In this document: positions 1 through 7,280 of the stretch, piece after piece | How the letters are laid out: each line of letters opens with the position of its first letter | How positions within the stretch are numbered: the stretch's first letter is position 1 | Source of the DNA: Cyanobacteriota bacterium | Lineage (GTDB): Bacteria > Cyanobacteriota > Cyanobacteriia > Leptolyngbyales > Leptolyngbyaceae | DNA: 8,368 bases | Reading direction: 5' to 3' | NCBI GenBank assembly: GCA_027482985.1 | Contig: JAIXVO010000066.1 | Coordinates: forward strand, 1 to 8,368 | Translations under genes and position numbers: made by a program | The notes under the pieces: model-generated | Seen by the model: the letters and a program-made list of their open reading frames with translations, nothing else | What the model was told of the DNA's origin: nothing | Database searches by the model: none

Positions 1-177
1 CCACGGGGGGAACCCTGACCTGCGGGAGAGGAGAATTGAGCCTGGACGGCGGGCTGTGACCAGGAGAGGAGACTCGGAACCCAAAGCGCGATCGCGAACC
101 AGGTAGGCAAAAGGGGGAGAGAAATCTTCATAGGACGATGTTGCAATTCATGGAAAGGAGGACGCGGGATCAGACCG
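1..177. other. Region downstream of the CHAT gene, no gene seen
   Basis: I see no supportable coding region, RNA gene or terminator with a U-tract here. The longest minus-strand frame opening with ATG (around 150) closes after seven codons. The block contains one HIP1 octamer (88-95). It also holds a 10-base purine-rich direct repeat, GGAGAGGAGA, at about 25 and again at about 64. Its role is unknown and it may be chance in a purine-rich stretch. The transcript of the exoprotein-CHAT pair must end here or further left, outside the window. Confidence 0.5.
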
Positions 178-2484
178 TTACAACCAGTTGCCAACTAGGA
201 TGAAGGGTGCCCAAAAGTAAGGGTGTTTAAACTGCGGCGATCGCAGCATGTTTAATTGCGCTACCCGGACGGCTGCGGCTTTGGCTGTATGAGGTTGCCA
301 CAAGGCTTGATAGAAGTCAGTAATAAACTCCACAGTGGAGGCATCATTCACTGCCCAGAGCGTCGCCAGGGTGCTGCGGGCTCCTGCTCGAAGGGCTAAT
401 CCCGCCATCCCCAAAGCCGCTCGGTTATCCCCTTCCGCCGTTTGGCAGGCACTCAACACCAATAATTCTAGAGCGGCTGGATCATTGATCGAGCGCCGAT
501 TCAAAATCTCCTGTAAATCATTCACCGTTAACCGCCCATCCCAGGTTTGAATATAAGTTTTACCCGCTACCGAACTAAATTGACCGTGGGTAGCCAGATG
601 CACCAGGGTAAAGGGGGTCGCCGTGACGGTTTGCTTTAAGGCTTGGGTCGTAAAGGTTTGATTCAGCAACACCTGAGCTGGTAGCTTTTGCCGCAACAGC
701 TCAATTTCTTGCTTCACCCCCGGTAGGGGCACCGTGGTCGCTGACCCTTCACTCAAGCCAGCCGCTAGCGATCGCATCCGCTCCACCTGAAACGGTCGCG
801 GACTAAACAGTTGCAGACTGGGAGTGATAGCGATCTGGTACTGCTGCACCAAATACTGTTGCCCATCGTATAACGCTGCCATCGGCACACTGCGCAACGC
901 ACCATCCGGCACAAACACGAGGGTTTTGACCTGCTGCTGTTGTAAGGCGGGGGCGATCGGTCGGATCAGCCAGTCATAGAGTTGCTGGGCGGCGGGTAAA
1001 TACTCCTGGGGAAAGGCAGTGCGGCGGAGGGCTATCCGCAGGCGTTGAATGCCTGCTTCCAGTTGCGCCTCTGGGAGCGCAGTGGCGACATGGCGCAGGG
1101 GTTGTCCGGGAATGGCCAAAATCACCTCCAGGCGATCGCGCAACATCACCGGATAAATCGTCGCTGCGGTGGGATCGATATCATCCACCTGGCGGGGTGC
1201 CGCCTCTAAACAGGCTGCTCGAAAGAAGTTATTCAGTTCCGCGAGTTGCAGCGATTCCACCACCTGGCGGGCTTGCTTCAATTGGGCTTGGTCGGCATTG
1301 GGTTGGAGCAGCAGATCGACCAGTTCCCGGTAAACCGGTTCGACCTGATCGCGGAAGGAAAACTGCACATCGGGAGCCAACCCCGTCAAATCTTGCCGCA
1401 GCGATCGCAGCACATTGACCGCCGCTGTGTAATGGGCGATCGCGGCAGTTGGCTGTTGGGCTGCTTTCAAAATCCGTCCTAATTGCCACTCCCAGGGATA
1501 AACCAACTCTGGTGATGCTAACTGGCGCGCCAGTTGTAAAGCCGTTTGCGTCAGTTGTTGCGCCGTCGCCCATTGTCCCGTTTGCTCATAAATCCCCCCC
1601 AATTGCCCGATTGCGGTGGCCTCGGCCCGGGGATGACCCAACTGGTGCGCCTGTTGCTGAGCGATCGCCAGGAGTTGCGCGGCTTGCCGGAAGCGATCGG
1701 GGGGCGCGGCACCCTGAGCCGCCGGCGGGAACGCCACCAGCAGAGCGGCAAATTCCATCCGGGTATAAACAGCACGGACAGAGGCGGGTAAGGCTGTCAC
1801 TTGAGCGGTGAGCGCGGGGAGGAGGGCGATCGCGTCTGACCACCGTTGTAAGCGCTGGAGGGTTTGCAGTTGGCGCAGTTGGGCTGCGAGTTGACCACTG
1901 GCTGACCCACTGGCGGCTTGCTGAAAGTAGGTCAGGGCTTCAGCTGGGCGTTGCTGATCCAGGCGCAAATTGCCTAAGTGGAACTGGCTACTTTGCTGCA
2001 ATCCCGGTAACTGGAGTTGATTGCCGATCGCTAAACTAGCTTGTAACAGGCGATCGGCAGCGACATGATCGCCCGTCAACCGCAAGACGTTGCCATACTG
2101 CAACTGCACGTTGCCCTGGACCTCTGAGGGGGGTGAGGCGGCGAAGGGGGGGAGGAGTGCCGCCAACATTTCCTTTGCTCGTTGATAAAAGCCCGCACTC
2201 AGTAACGCTTGCGCTTGCTGTAACTGCGATCGCACTGCCCCGTCTGCATCCCGCGCCTGTTGGTAAGCCTGGGTCGCTTGTTGCCAGTGTTCCAGGGCGG
2301 CGGCAAAATTGCCCCGGTCAAATTCCTGTTGTCCCTGTACCATCAACGCTGATGGCGAGCGGTGGGGCAATTGGGCGATCGCGGGTAGCCAGGTCGTACC
2401 CAGCGCGAGGATGAGCCCCAGGAAAACCCACCACAGCCAGCGGTGCAGGCGCTTGATCCACATCCGGGAGAGCGGTCTCAGCAT
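178..2484 (-). CDS. Exported TPR-CHAT protein (caspase-like cysteine peptidase fold)
   Basis: Predicted 768-residue protein. Residues 1-16 are basic, 17-33 form one hydrophobic segment, and 34-38 read PAIA|Q, a signal-peptidase-I-like site; it is either exported or membrane-anchored. Residues about 45-365 are helical TPR-type repeats, clearest at 49-82, 125-158, 285-320 and 325-362. Residues about 430-768 are the CHAT domain. It shows the strand TLVFVPDGALRSVPMAAL (521-538), the catalytic His633 in HLATHG, Cys680 in LVLSACQTAEGD, and the family end HPYFWAPFILVGNWL. The dyad is intact, so peptidase activity is plausible but unproven. I chose the ATG at 2484 over a TTG at 2517: it overlaps the upstream stop as TGATG and has GGAG eight bases before it. 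A third option, ATG at 2463 (Met8), would also keep the signal. It is the second gene of a pair with the exoprotein, suggesting a role in processing or controlling it (inference). Substrate unknown. TPRs probably provide partner binding. Confidence 0.93.
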   Translation of the reverse strand: MLRPLSRMWIKRLHRWLWWVFLGLILALGTTWLPAIAQLPHRSPSALMVQGQQEFDRGNFAAALEHWQQATQAYQQARDADGAVRSQLQQAQALLSAGFYQRAKEMLAALLPPFAASPPSEVQGNVQLQYGNVLRLTGDHVAADRLLQASLAIGNQLQLPGLQQSSQFHLGNLRLDQQRPAEALTYFQQAASGSASGQLAAQLRQLQTLQRLQRWSDAIALLPALTAQVTALPASVRAVYTRMEFAALLVAFPPAAQGAAPPDRFRQAAQLLAIAQQQAHQLGHPRAEATAIGQLGGIYEQTGQWATAQQLTQTALQLARQLASPELVYPWEWQLGRILKAAQQPTAAIAHYTAAVNVLRSLRQDLTGLAPDVQFSFRDQVEPVYRELVDLLLQPNADQAQLKQARQVVESLQLAELNNFFRAACLEAAPRQVDDIDPTAATIYPVMLRDRLEVILAIPGQPLRHVATALPEAQLEAGIQRLRIALRRTAFPQEYLPAAQQLYDWLIRPIAPALQQQQVKTLVFVPDGALRSVPMAALYDGQQYLVQQYQIAITPSLQLFSPRPFQVERMRSLAAGLSEGSATTVPLPGVKQEIELLRQKLPAQVLLNQTFTTQALKQTVTATPFTLVHLATHGQFSSVAGKTYIQTWDGRLTVNDLQEILNRRSINDPAALELLVLSACQTAEGDNRAALGMAGLALRAGARSTLATLWAVNDASTVEFITDFYQALWQPHTAKAAAVRVAQLNMLRSPQFKHPYFWAPFILVGNWL

Positions 2485-2496
2485 CAGGGTTGCTCC
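2482..2496 (-). promoter_or_regulatory. TGATG stop-start overlap with internal RBS
   Basis: Read on the minus strand, the exoprotein's TGA (2486-2484) and the CHAT ATG (2484-2482) share the A. A GGAG Shine-Dalgarno element lies at 2496-2493, inside the last codons of the exoprotein, with an eight-base spacer. This arrangement is the classic signature of translational coupling by terminating ribosomes. It fixes the CHAT start and ties CHAT output to exoprotein translation. Confidence 0.8.
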
Positions 2497-5400
2497 AGCG
2501 GGATAGCCAGTGGACAAAGCACGGGGGCGATCGCGGGCAGATGCACCGCAGTTTGAGCAACTAGCGCCACCGATCCATCCGTGTCTCGTTGCCAGGTAGT
2601 CGCTTCTTGCGGGTGAGTTGCTGGTGGCGCGATCGTGGTCGTTGCCAGCGCTTCATCCGTTGCACCCCCTGCCAGTTGATTGAACGTCTCGCTGGTGTTC
2701 AAGGCCACCCCGCCCCGCCCCGTCACCACAAAGCTGTTGCTCTGTTGCCGAGGGGAGCAAGTTTGGGTAATCTGGCGGCTGGAATCACTAAAATTACTCG
2801 GCAGTTGCACTAAGCCCCGGTTGGGGTCAATGTTGAGCGTGTTCAGGGTGACGGTTCCACTGAGGCCAAATTGAGAACTGGCGGTAATGTCGCTGAGGGG
2901 GGTATCTTGCGGACGCAACTGCAAGCCAAAAATCCCCTGCGCCGTGATGTTGACGCGCCCCCCGTTGCCCGTGAAGGCATTGGCGCGAATATCGCTGTTT
3001 TCCCGCAATACCCCCACCACAAAGCCCGCCCGCATCGTGACGTTGCCACCATTGCCCCCCGCCTGGGTCGTGCCTGCGCTGGCGGAAATCAGGCTGTTCT
3101 GCCGCAGTGACACCAGCTTCGTGACCGTCAGTTGGAGGTTGCCCCCATCGCTGGCGGCGGTTTCGGCAATAATTCTGCTCTGGTTCTGAAGGGTGAGTTG
3201 GCGCGCCGTCACAGTCACATCGCCGCCCCGTCCCGGTCCCAAACTGGCCGCACTGATACTGCCCTGATTCCATAGATCTAAAGTCGTGGTTGCCAGGGTA
3301 ATACTGCCGCCATTGCCGATCGCCTGGGGCGTGGTGCTGGCAAACAGGCCACTTTGCGGGTCGGTAATCAGAACGCGATCGCGGACAGTCACCGTCAAAT
3401 TGCCCGCATTGCCGCTGCCGTTGGTACTGACACTGGCAGTGCCGCCGCTCTCCAGGGTGAGGCGATCGCCCACCAGGGTGAGATTCCCCCCTTTCCCGCT
3501 GTCCCCCGTTGAGGCGGTCAGCGCCCCCTGCGTCTGGAGGTCAATTTGCGGCGCGACAATTTGCATGTCTCCACTGGCTCCCGTCCCGTCGCTCCCAGTG
3601 CTGATCCGACCGCGATTTTGCAGCAATAATTGGCCTGCCGTCAGGAACAGACTCCCCCCATTGCCAGTAGCTTGCGGTGTCGTATTGGCAAAGATGCCGC
3701 TGAGGGCATCGTCAATCCACAGGCGATCGCGGGCGGTGACGATGATGTTTCCAGCATTGCCCTGATTTTGGGTGGTGGCCGAGAGTTTGCCCTGCCGGGT
3801 CAGTTCCACAGTGTCCGCCGTTACCTCTAAATTGCCGCTGCGTCCGGCAGTGAAGGTCGCAGCACTGATAATGCCGTCATTTTGAATTTGTAAGGTGTTG
3901 GTCGTGAGGCGCACCGTTCCCCCCTCCCCAACAGTGCCGCCCCGTTGCTCCGGGGTGCCGCTGCCGGAAATGATGCCGCTGCCGCTATCCGTGATCCGGG
4001 TCGTCTGGGTTTGCAAGGTGATGTCGCCTGCTCGTCCCGTGCCCAAAGTCAGGGATTGAATCCGGCCTTGATTCGCCAGATCGAGGATCGGAGTGGCGAT
4101 CGCGATCGCTCCCCCGGTGCCCGTTGCCCCCGGTGCGACCCCACTAAAAATGGAGCCATTGGTGAGCTGCATCGCGGTGGCTTGAATTGCCACCTCCCCG
4201 GCAGCGCCCTGACCGAAGGTGGTGGTGCTAATTGCACCTTGCTGACTGAGGTTGAGTTGCCCCGTTTGGACGCGAATGTTGCCCGCATTCCCGGTGGAAC
4301 CCTGGGTGGTTTGGGCAAAGAGGCCACTGGGAAAAGCCCCTCCCGGCGACAAGTTGGCAAGATCGCCAGTGGGCACGTAACCCCCCAAATACACATTCGG
4401 CAAAACGGTAATGCCCGTGGGGGTTTGAATTAGTAAGTTACTGCGGGGCGGTTGGGTGGTGGTGCCCTGGATATTGAGGGTATCAGCAGCGATCGCAATA
4501 TTGCCCCCGTGACCCACCTGATGTGCGGAGGCCGAGAGTTGTCCGCCATTGGTGAGGGCGATCGTCGGTGCCCGCATCGCAATATCGCCTGCTCGCCCTG
4601 AGCCAAAGGTGTCAGTGGAAACCAGCGTCCCCGTCGCGGTGAAACTGTTGCCAGCGGTGACCGTGACCGTGCCGGAACCTGTGTTGCCAATCGTACTGAT
4701 GGACCCCGTCGTGATATTTTGCGCGGCGTTGAGGCGAATGTCACCGCCAGTACTGGCAGTCGTCCGAAAGGCGCGATTGAAACCATCGAAAAGTTGCGGG
4801 GGGGCACGGAAAAAGTTCTGTTCGATGGCGGCAGTCGAGAAGGTATACAAATTCCCCGTTTGAATGCTGCCCCCCGTACTGGTGAGGTCGATGCTACCGC
4901 CATTGCCCACGAGGGTAAAGTCATAGCTGGCGGGGGGGACAAGCGGGCCAAACCCCCTCGGATCGCGCATGGTGGCTAAAGCAAACAGGTTGACATCACC
5001 CGTTTGTACGGTCCCGCCAGCGGTCATCACCACCCGTCCCCCTCCGCCAGTGGTTTGGGTCGGATTGAACGACAACACCGAAGCGGAAGCGGCGACAACT
5101 TTGGTGGTGATCTTCCCCTGAGGACTGTCCACGCGAATCACCCCACCATTGCCCGTGGCATTTTGGGTAAACCCACCGGAGGTCGCAAACAATCTCTCAG
5201 TGGTGATGTCGCCGTTTGCAGCGGTAATGGTGATCGCTCCCCCTGATCGCCCCCCCCGTTCTCCGAAAGAGGCGGTTGAAACCTCCCCTGTAGTGATGTT
5301 GCCCTGATTGCTGCTGAGGGTGATGGTGCCCCCTTCGCTGGAGATGCCATAAAAGTTGCGGGTGTAGACTGACAGATCGCCCGTGACGATCGCCCCATTG

Positions 5401-7280
5401 CTATTGGTCATCGTAATGGTGCCCGCCTGAGCGGTGGGTGTCGCCCCGGATCGCCGCAGCGCTTCCACCCGTCCGGTCGTGATGGTGCCATTGCTTGCGG
5501 ACACGGTAACGCTCCCCCCATTGCCGCCTGTGCCCGGATTCACCAGGGTGAGATTGGTCGTGATGTTGCCAGTCGTCAGGTTGCCGTTGGTGGTGGCGAG
5601 GGCGATCGCGCCACTGTTGCCCACCGTACTGAAGCCAAAGGCACTGTTGGTAATATCCCTCGTGGTCAGATTGCCATTGGTGGCGGTGAGGGCGATCGTT
5701 CCCCCATTCCCCGCATTACCATTACTGCGAGTCCCGGCTTGCAAGTTGCCCGTGGTCAGATTGCCGTTGGTGCTGGAGAGGATGATCGCGCCCCCATCCC
5801 CGGCATTTGCGCCGGAGGTTTGCACATTGACAGATAAATCCCCCGTCAGCAAATTGCCATTCAGGGTCGTGAGGGTGATGCGGCCCCCATTGCCCGTTGT
5901 GACCTCCGTGTTGATGGGTTGCCCGTTGGTGGTCAGCGATCGCCCACTGGTCAGGGTGATGTTGGCGCGGGGGGCGATGATCTGGTTGGTTTGAATATCG
6001 CCAGCGCCAGCGGTAGTGAGCCGCACGATGCCATCGGGGGCGATCGTCACTCCCTGGTTGAGCGTAATTCCCGGCGTAGGCACCAGTCCGGCTCCAGTCG
6101 TACTGCCGCTTACAGTGCCAGAATCGGCGGCATAGCGGCGAGTGGTTTGCCCCGATCGCAGAATCAAGCCCGGTTGGGTATTCAACACGACATCATCTCC
6201 CACGAAGGGCGCGGCAGTATCCGGCGTGGTGATGTCTACCGTGCCCTGAATTTGAATATTGCCCCCGGCTTCAATCAGTAAGGAGGCTCCGGTGTAATTC
6301 AGCGCCAGATTGACATCCCCGGCACTCGTCAGGATGGGGTCATACAGACTGATGAAAGTGGCTAGCGGTTGGGCGATCGGCAGAATTTGCAAACTGCCTC
6401 CCGTGGCAAATCGGGCATCCCCGGAAATGAGGCCATCACTGACCAGGGTGAGATGGCCTTGACTCTGAATTGCCGCTTGCTGGGGATGGTGGAGCGCCAG
6501 AATATCAATGCCGCGATCGCCCCGAATCGTTGTGTCTCTGCCAGAACTGGCGAGAAAGGGTGTGCTGACGGTATCGCGAATGGTGACGGTATCGGTGGCC
6601 TGTAATGTCAAATCGCGTTCGGCCCGGAGATTACCTTGCAAATCCAGGGTGTTTGCTTCCAGGGTGAGATCTTGTCCTGCCTGCAAATTGCCGCGATTGA
6701 TAATACTGGCACTGGGAACGTTGCCCCCCCGTTGTAAGCCCACGGGAACGGAAATCGTGAGCAGATTGGGCGCGGTCGGTTGGGTGGCACTAAATTCGCT
6801 GCCATCGGCAAACTTGATCGCGGAAGCGGTGCTGGCAGTGAAGGAACCCCGGATGTCTAAACTGGCACCCGCCCCAAAAATAATCCCGTTGGGGTTGAGC
6901 AAAAACAGGTTGGCAGCCCCATTCACTCCCAAGCGCCCGTCAATCAGAGAGGGATTGGTTCCAGTGACGCGGGTCAAAATATTCGCCACACCCGGATCGG
7001 CAAAGTAGAGCGATCGCCCCGCCCCGACGTTCAATTCTCGAAAACTATGAAATAGGTTGTGACCAACCTGATGTCCGCCCTGCACTGTATCCAGTAAGCC
7101 GTTAGTTTGCACAACTGAGGATTGCGTGCCGAGGCTGGCATCGGGGATGACTTGGGCGATCGCGGCTGATCCGGCAATCATCACTGTGAGCAGGGCAAGT
7201 CCTATTCTGCCACAGGCAAAAGCGGGAGCCCGTTGGTGCAAAGGGCGAGGGAAACCACCGAAAAATAACTGAGGAGTCAC
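2484..7280 (-). CDS. Filamentous-haemagglutinin-like secreted exoprotein (TpsA type)
   Basis: Predicted 1598-residue protein. Residues 24-42 form a signal peptide with cleavage after A-I-A (42|43). Residues about 44-185 are the haemagglutination activity/TPS domain recognised by TpsB outer-membrane transporters: NLFHSF (75-80), FADPGVANILTRVTG (93-107), and the hallmark NPNGIIFG (129-136). Residues about 190-460 are a beta-rich linker. Residues 463-764 are a tandem array of about 31-residue NGNLTTG units, and 896-1450 are 28-residue beta-helix rungs. The tail has SDITASSQFGLSGTVTLN (1463-1480), a region matching the cyanobacterial family end, and FVVTGRGG (1517-1524). A final W-x-x-D-x-x-G-x-V-x-L-V-A-like motif lies at about 1563-1575. 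The start is a GTG without a Shine-Dalgarno sequence; an in-frame stop sits about 36 bases upstream, so little alternative exists. Likely a cell-surface or released adhesin-like fibre; ligand unknown. It leads a coupled pair with the CHAT gene. Confidence 0.93.
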   Translation of the reverse strand: MTPQLFFGGFPRPLHQRAPAFACGRIGLALLTVMIAGSAAIAQVIPDASLGTQSSVVQTNGLLDTVQGGHQVGHNLFHSFRELNVGAGRSLYFADPGVANILTRVTGTNPSLIDGRLGVNGAANLFLLNPNGIIFGAGASLDIRGSFTASTASAIKFADGSEFSATQPTAPNLLTISVPVGLQRGGNVPSASIINRGNLQAGQDLTLEANTLDLQGNLRAERDLTLQATDTVTIRDTVSTPFLASSGRDTTIRGDRGIDILALHHPQQAAIQSQGHLTLVSDGLISGDARFATGGSLQILPIAQPLATFISLYDPILTSAGDVNLALNYTGASLLIEAGGNIQIQGTVDITTPDTAAPFVGDDVVLNTQPGLILRSGQTTRRYAADSGTVSGSTTGAGLVPTPGITLNQGVTIAPDGIVRLTTAGAGDIQTNQIIAPRANITLTSGRSLTTNGQPINTEVTTGNGGRITLTTLNGNLLTGDLSVNVQTSGANAGDGGAIILSSTNGNLTTGNLQAGTRSNGNAGNGGTIALTATNGNLTTRDITNSAFGFSTVGNSGAIALATTNGNLTTGNITTNLTLVNPGTGGNGGSVTVSASNGTITTGRVEALRRSGATPTAQAGTITMTNSNGAIVTGDLSVYTRNFYGISSEGGTITLSSNQGNITTGEVSTASFGERGGRSGGAITITAANGDITTERLFATSGGFTQNATGNGGVIRVDSPQGKITTKVVAASASVLSFNPTQTTGGGGRVVMTAGGTVQTGDVNLFALATMRDPRGFGPLVPPASYDFTLVGNGGSIDLTSTGGSIQTGNLYTFSTAAIEQNFFRAPPQLFDGFNRAFRTTASTGGDIRLNAAQNITTGSISTIGNTGSGTVTVTAGNSFTATGTLVSTDTFGSGRAGDIAMRAPTIALTNGGQLSASAHQVGHGGNIAIAADTLNIQGTTTQPPRSNLLIQTPTGITVLPNVYLGGYVPTGDLANLSPGGAFPSGLFAQTTQGSTGNAGNIRVQTGQLNLSQQGAISTTTFGQGAAGEVAIQATAMQLTNGSIFSGVAPGATGTGGAIAIATPILDLANQGRIQSLTLGTGRAGDITLQTQTTRITDSGSGIISGSGTPEQRGGTVGEGGTVRLTTNTLQIQNDGIISAATFTAGRSGNLEVTADTVELTRQGKLSATTQNQGNAGNIIVTARDRLWIDDALSGIFANTTPQATGNGGSLFLTAGQLLLQNRGRISTGSDGTGASGDMQIVAPQIDLQTQGALTASTGDSGKGGNLTLVGDRLTLESGGTASVSTNGSGNAGNLTVTVRDRVLITDPQSGLFASTTPQAIGNGGSITLATTTLDLWNQGSISAASLGPGRGGDVTVTARQLTLQNQSRIIAETAASDGGNLQLTVTKLVSLRQNSLISASAGTTQAGGNGGNVTMRAGFVVGVLRENSDIRANAFTGNGGRVNITAQGIFGLQLRPQDTPLSDITASSQFGLSGTVTLNTLNIDPNRGLVQLPSNFSDSSRQITQTCSPRQQSNSFVVTGRGGVALNTSETFNQLAGGATDEALATTTIAPPATHPQEATTWQRDTDGSVALVAQTAVHLPAIAPVLCPLAIPLEQP
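3066..3761 (-). repeat. Two-copy 116-codon internal duplication in the exoprotein
   Basis: Residues 1174-1289 and 1290-1405 align as two diverged copies. Each opens with GNAGN, then a basic R-D-R motif, an SG(I/L)FA(N/S)TTPQA loop, GNGGS, and two further rungs ending in GNL. The Gly-Gly/Asn anchor residues fall at 1174, 1206, 1234, 1262 and at 1290, 1322, 1350, 1377, giving the same 32, 28, 28 spacing. The DNA copies also keep matching blocks, including a HIP1 octamer beside each R-D-R motif (about 3722 and 3376). Duplication within a beta-helix is the likely origin. Confidence 0.75.
3066..4292 (-). repeat. 28-residue beta-helix rung array in the exoprotein
   Basis: Residues 997-1405 contain a recurrent pattern of G-x-(A/G)-G-(N/D/E)-(I/L/V) followed by a strand, an N/Q-x-G turn and a short S/T-rich strand. 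The anchors sit at 997, 1025, 1054, 1082, 1118, 1146, 1174, 1206, 1234, 1262, 1290, 1322, 1350 and 1377. Most intervals are 28, with longer ones of 32 or 36 where an extra loop such as SGLFASTTPQA is inserted. Fixed-length rungs are expected for a right-handed parallel beta-helix; the fold itself is inferred. Confidence 0.75.
4989..5894 (-). repeat. Tandem NGNLTTG-type array, about 31 codons per unit
   Basis: Residues 463-764 contain about ten units centred on N-G-(N/T/D)-(L/I)-T-T-G followed by D/N/E/R and a hydrophobic residue. The N-G positions are 474, 505, 535, 565, 597, 628, 659 (as QG), 689, 721 (QG) and 755 (GG), so spacing is 30-34 residues. The best-conserved copies are 505, 535 and 565, where the DNA repeats at exactly 90 bases (marker TTGCC on the plus strand at 5581, 5671 and 5761). 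Weaker relatives follow at 803 and 855. The register differs from the 28-residue array, so this is a separate repeat block. Confidence 0.8.

Noticed and set aside
1229..1573. Minus-strand and plus-strand frames of 70-120 codons inside the CHAT gene
   Set aside because: They overlap the TPR region in other frames, are Arg/Pro-rich, and show no family features or RBS.
2484..2517. CHAT start at the TTG codon at 2517
   Set aside because: It would add 11 residues without an RBS and overlap the exoprotein by 34 bases. The ATG at 2484 has GGAG at ideal spacing and a TGATG junction.
4989..5894. CRISPR array suggested by regularly spaced 90-base repeats
   Set aside because: The repeats are in frame with the exoprotein, the intervening sequence is also repetitive and coding, and there are no near-identical 25-40 base repeats with unique spacers.
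5434..5994. 186-codon plus-strand open frame opposite the exoprotein (also 3286-3765 and 3945-4433)
   Set aside because: These lie antisense to a strongly supported gene with repetitive, GC-rich codons that lack stops on the opposite strand. The translations are Pro/Leu/Val-rich echoes of the repeats with no recognisable domain.
178..7280. Type III-E CRISPR (gRAMP/Craspase) association of the TPR-CHAT gene
   Set aside because: There is no effector or CRISPR array in the window, and the protein has an export signal, which does not fit a cytoplasmic Craspase subunit.
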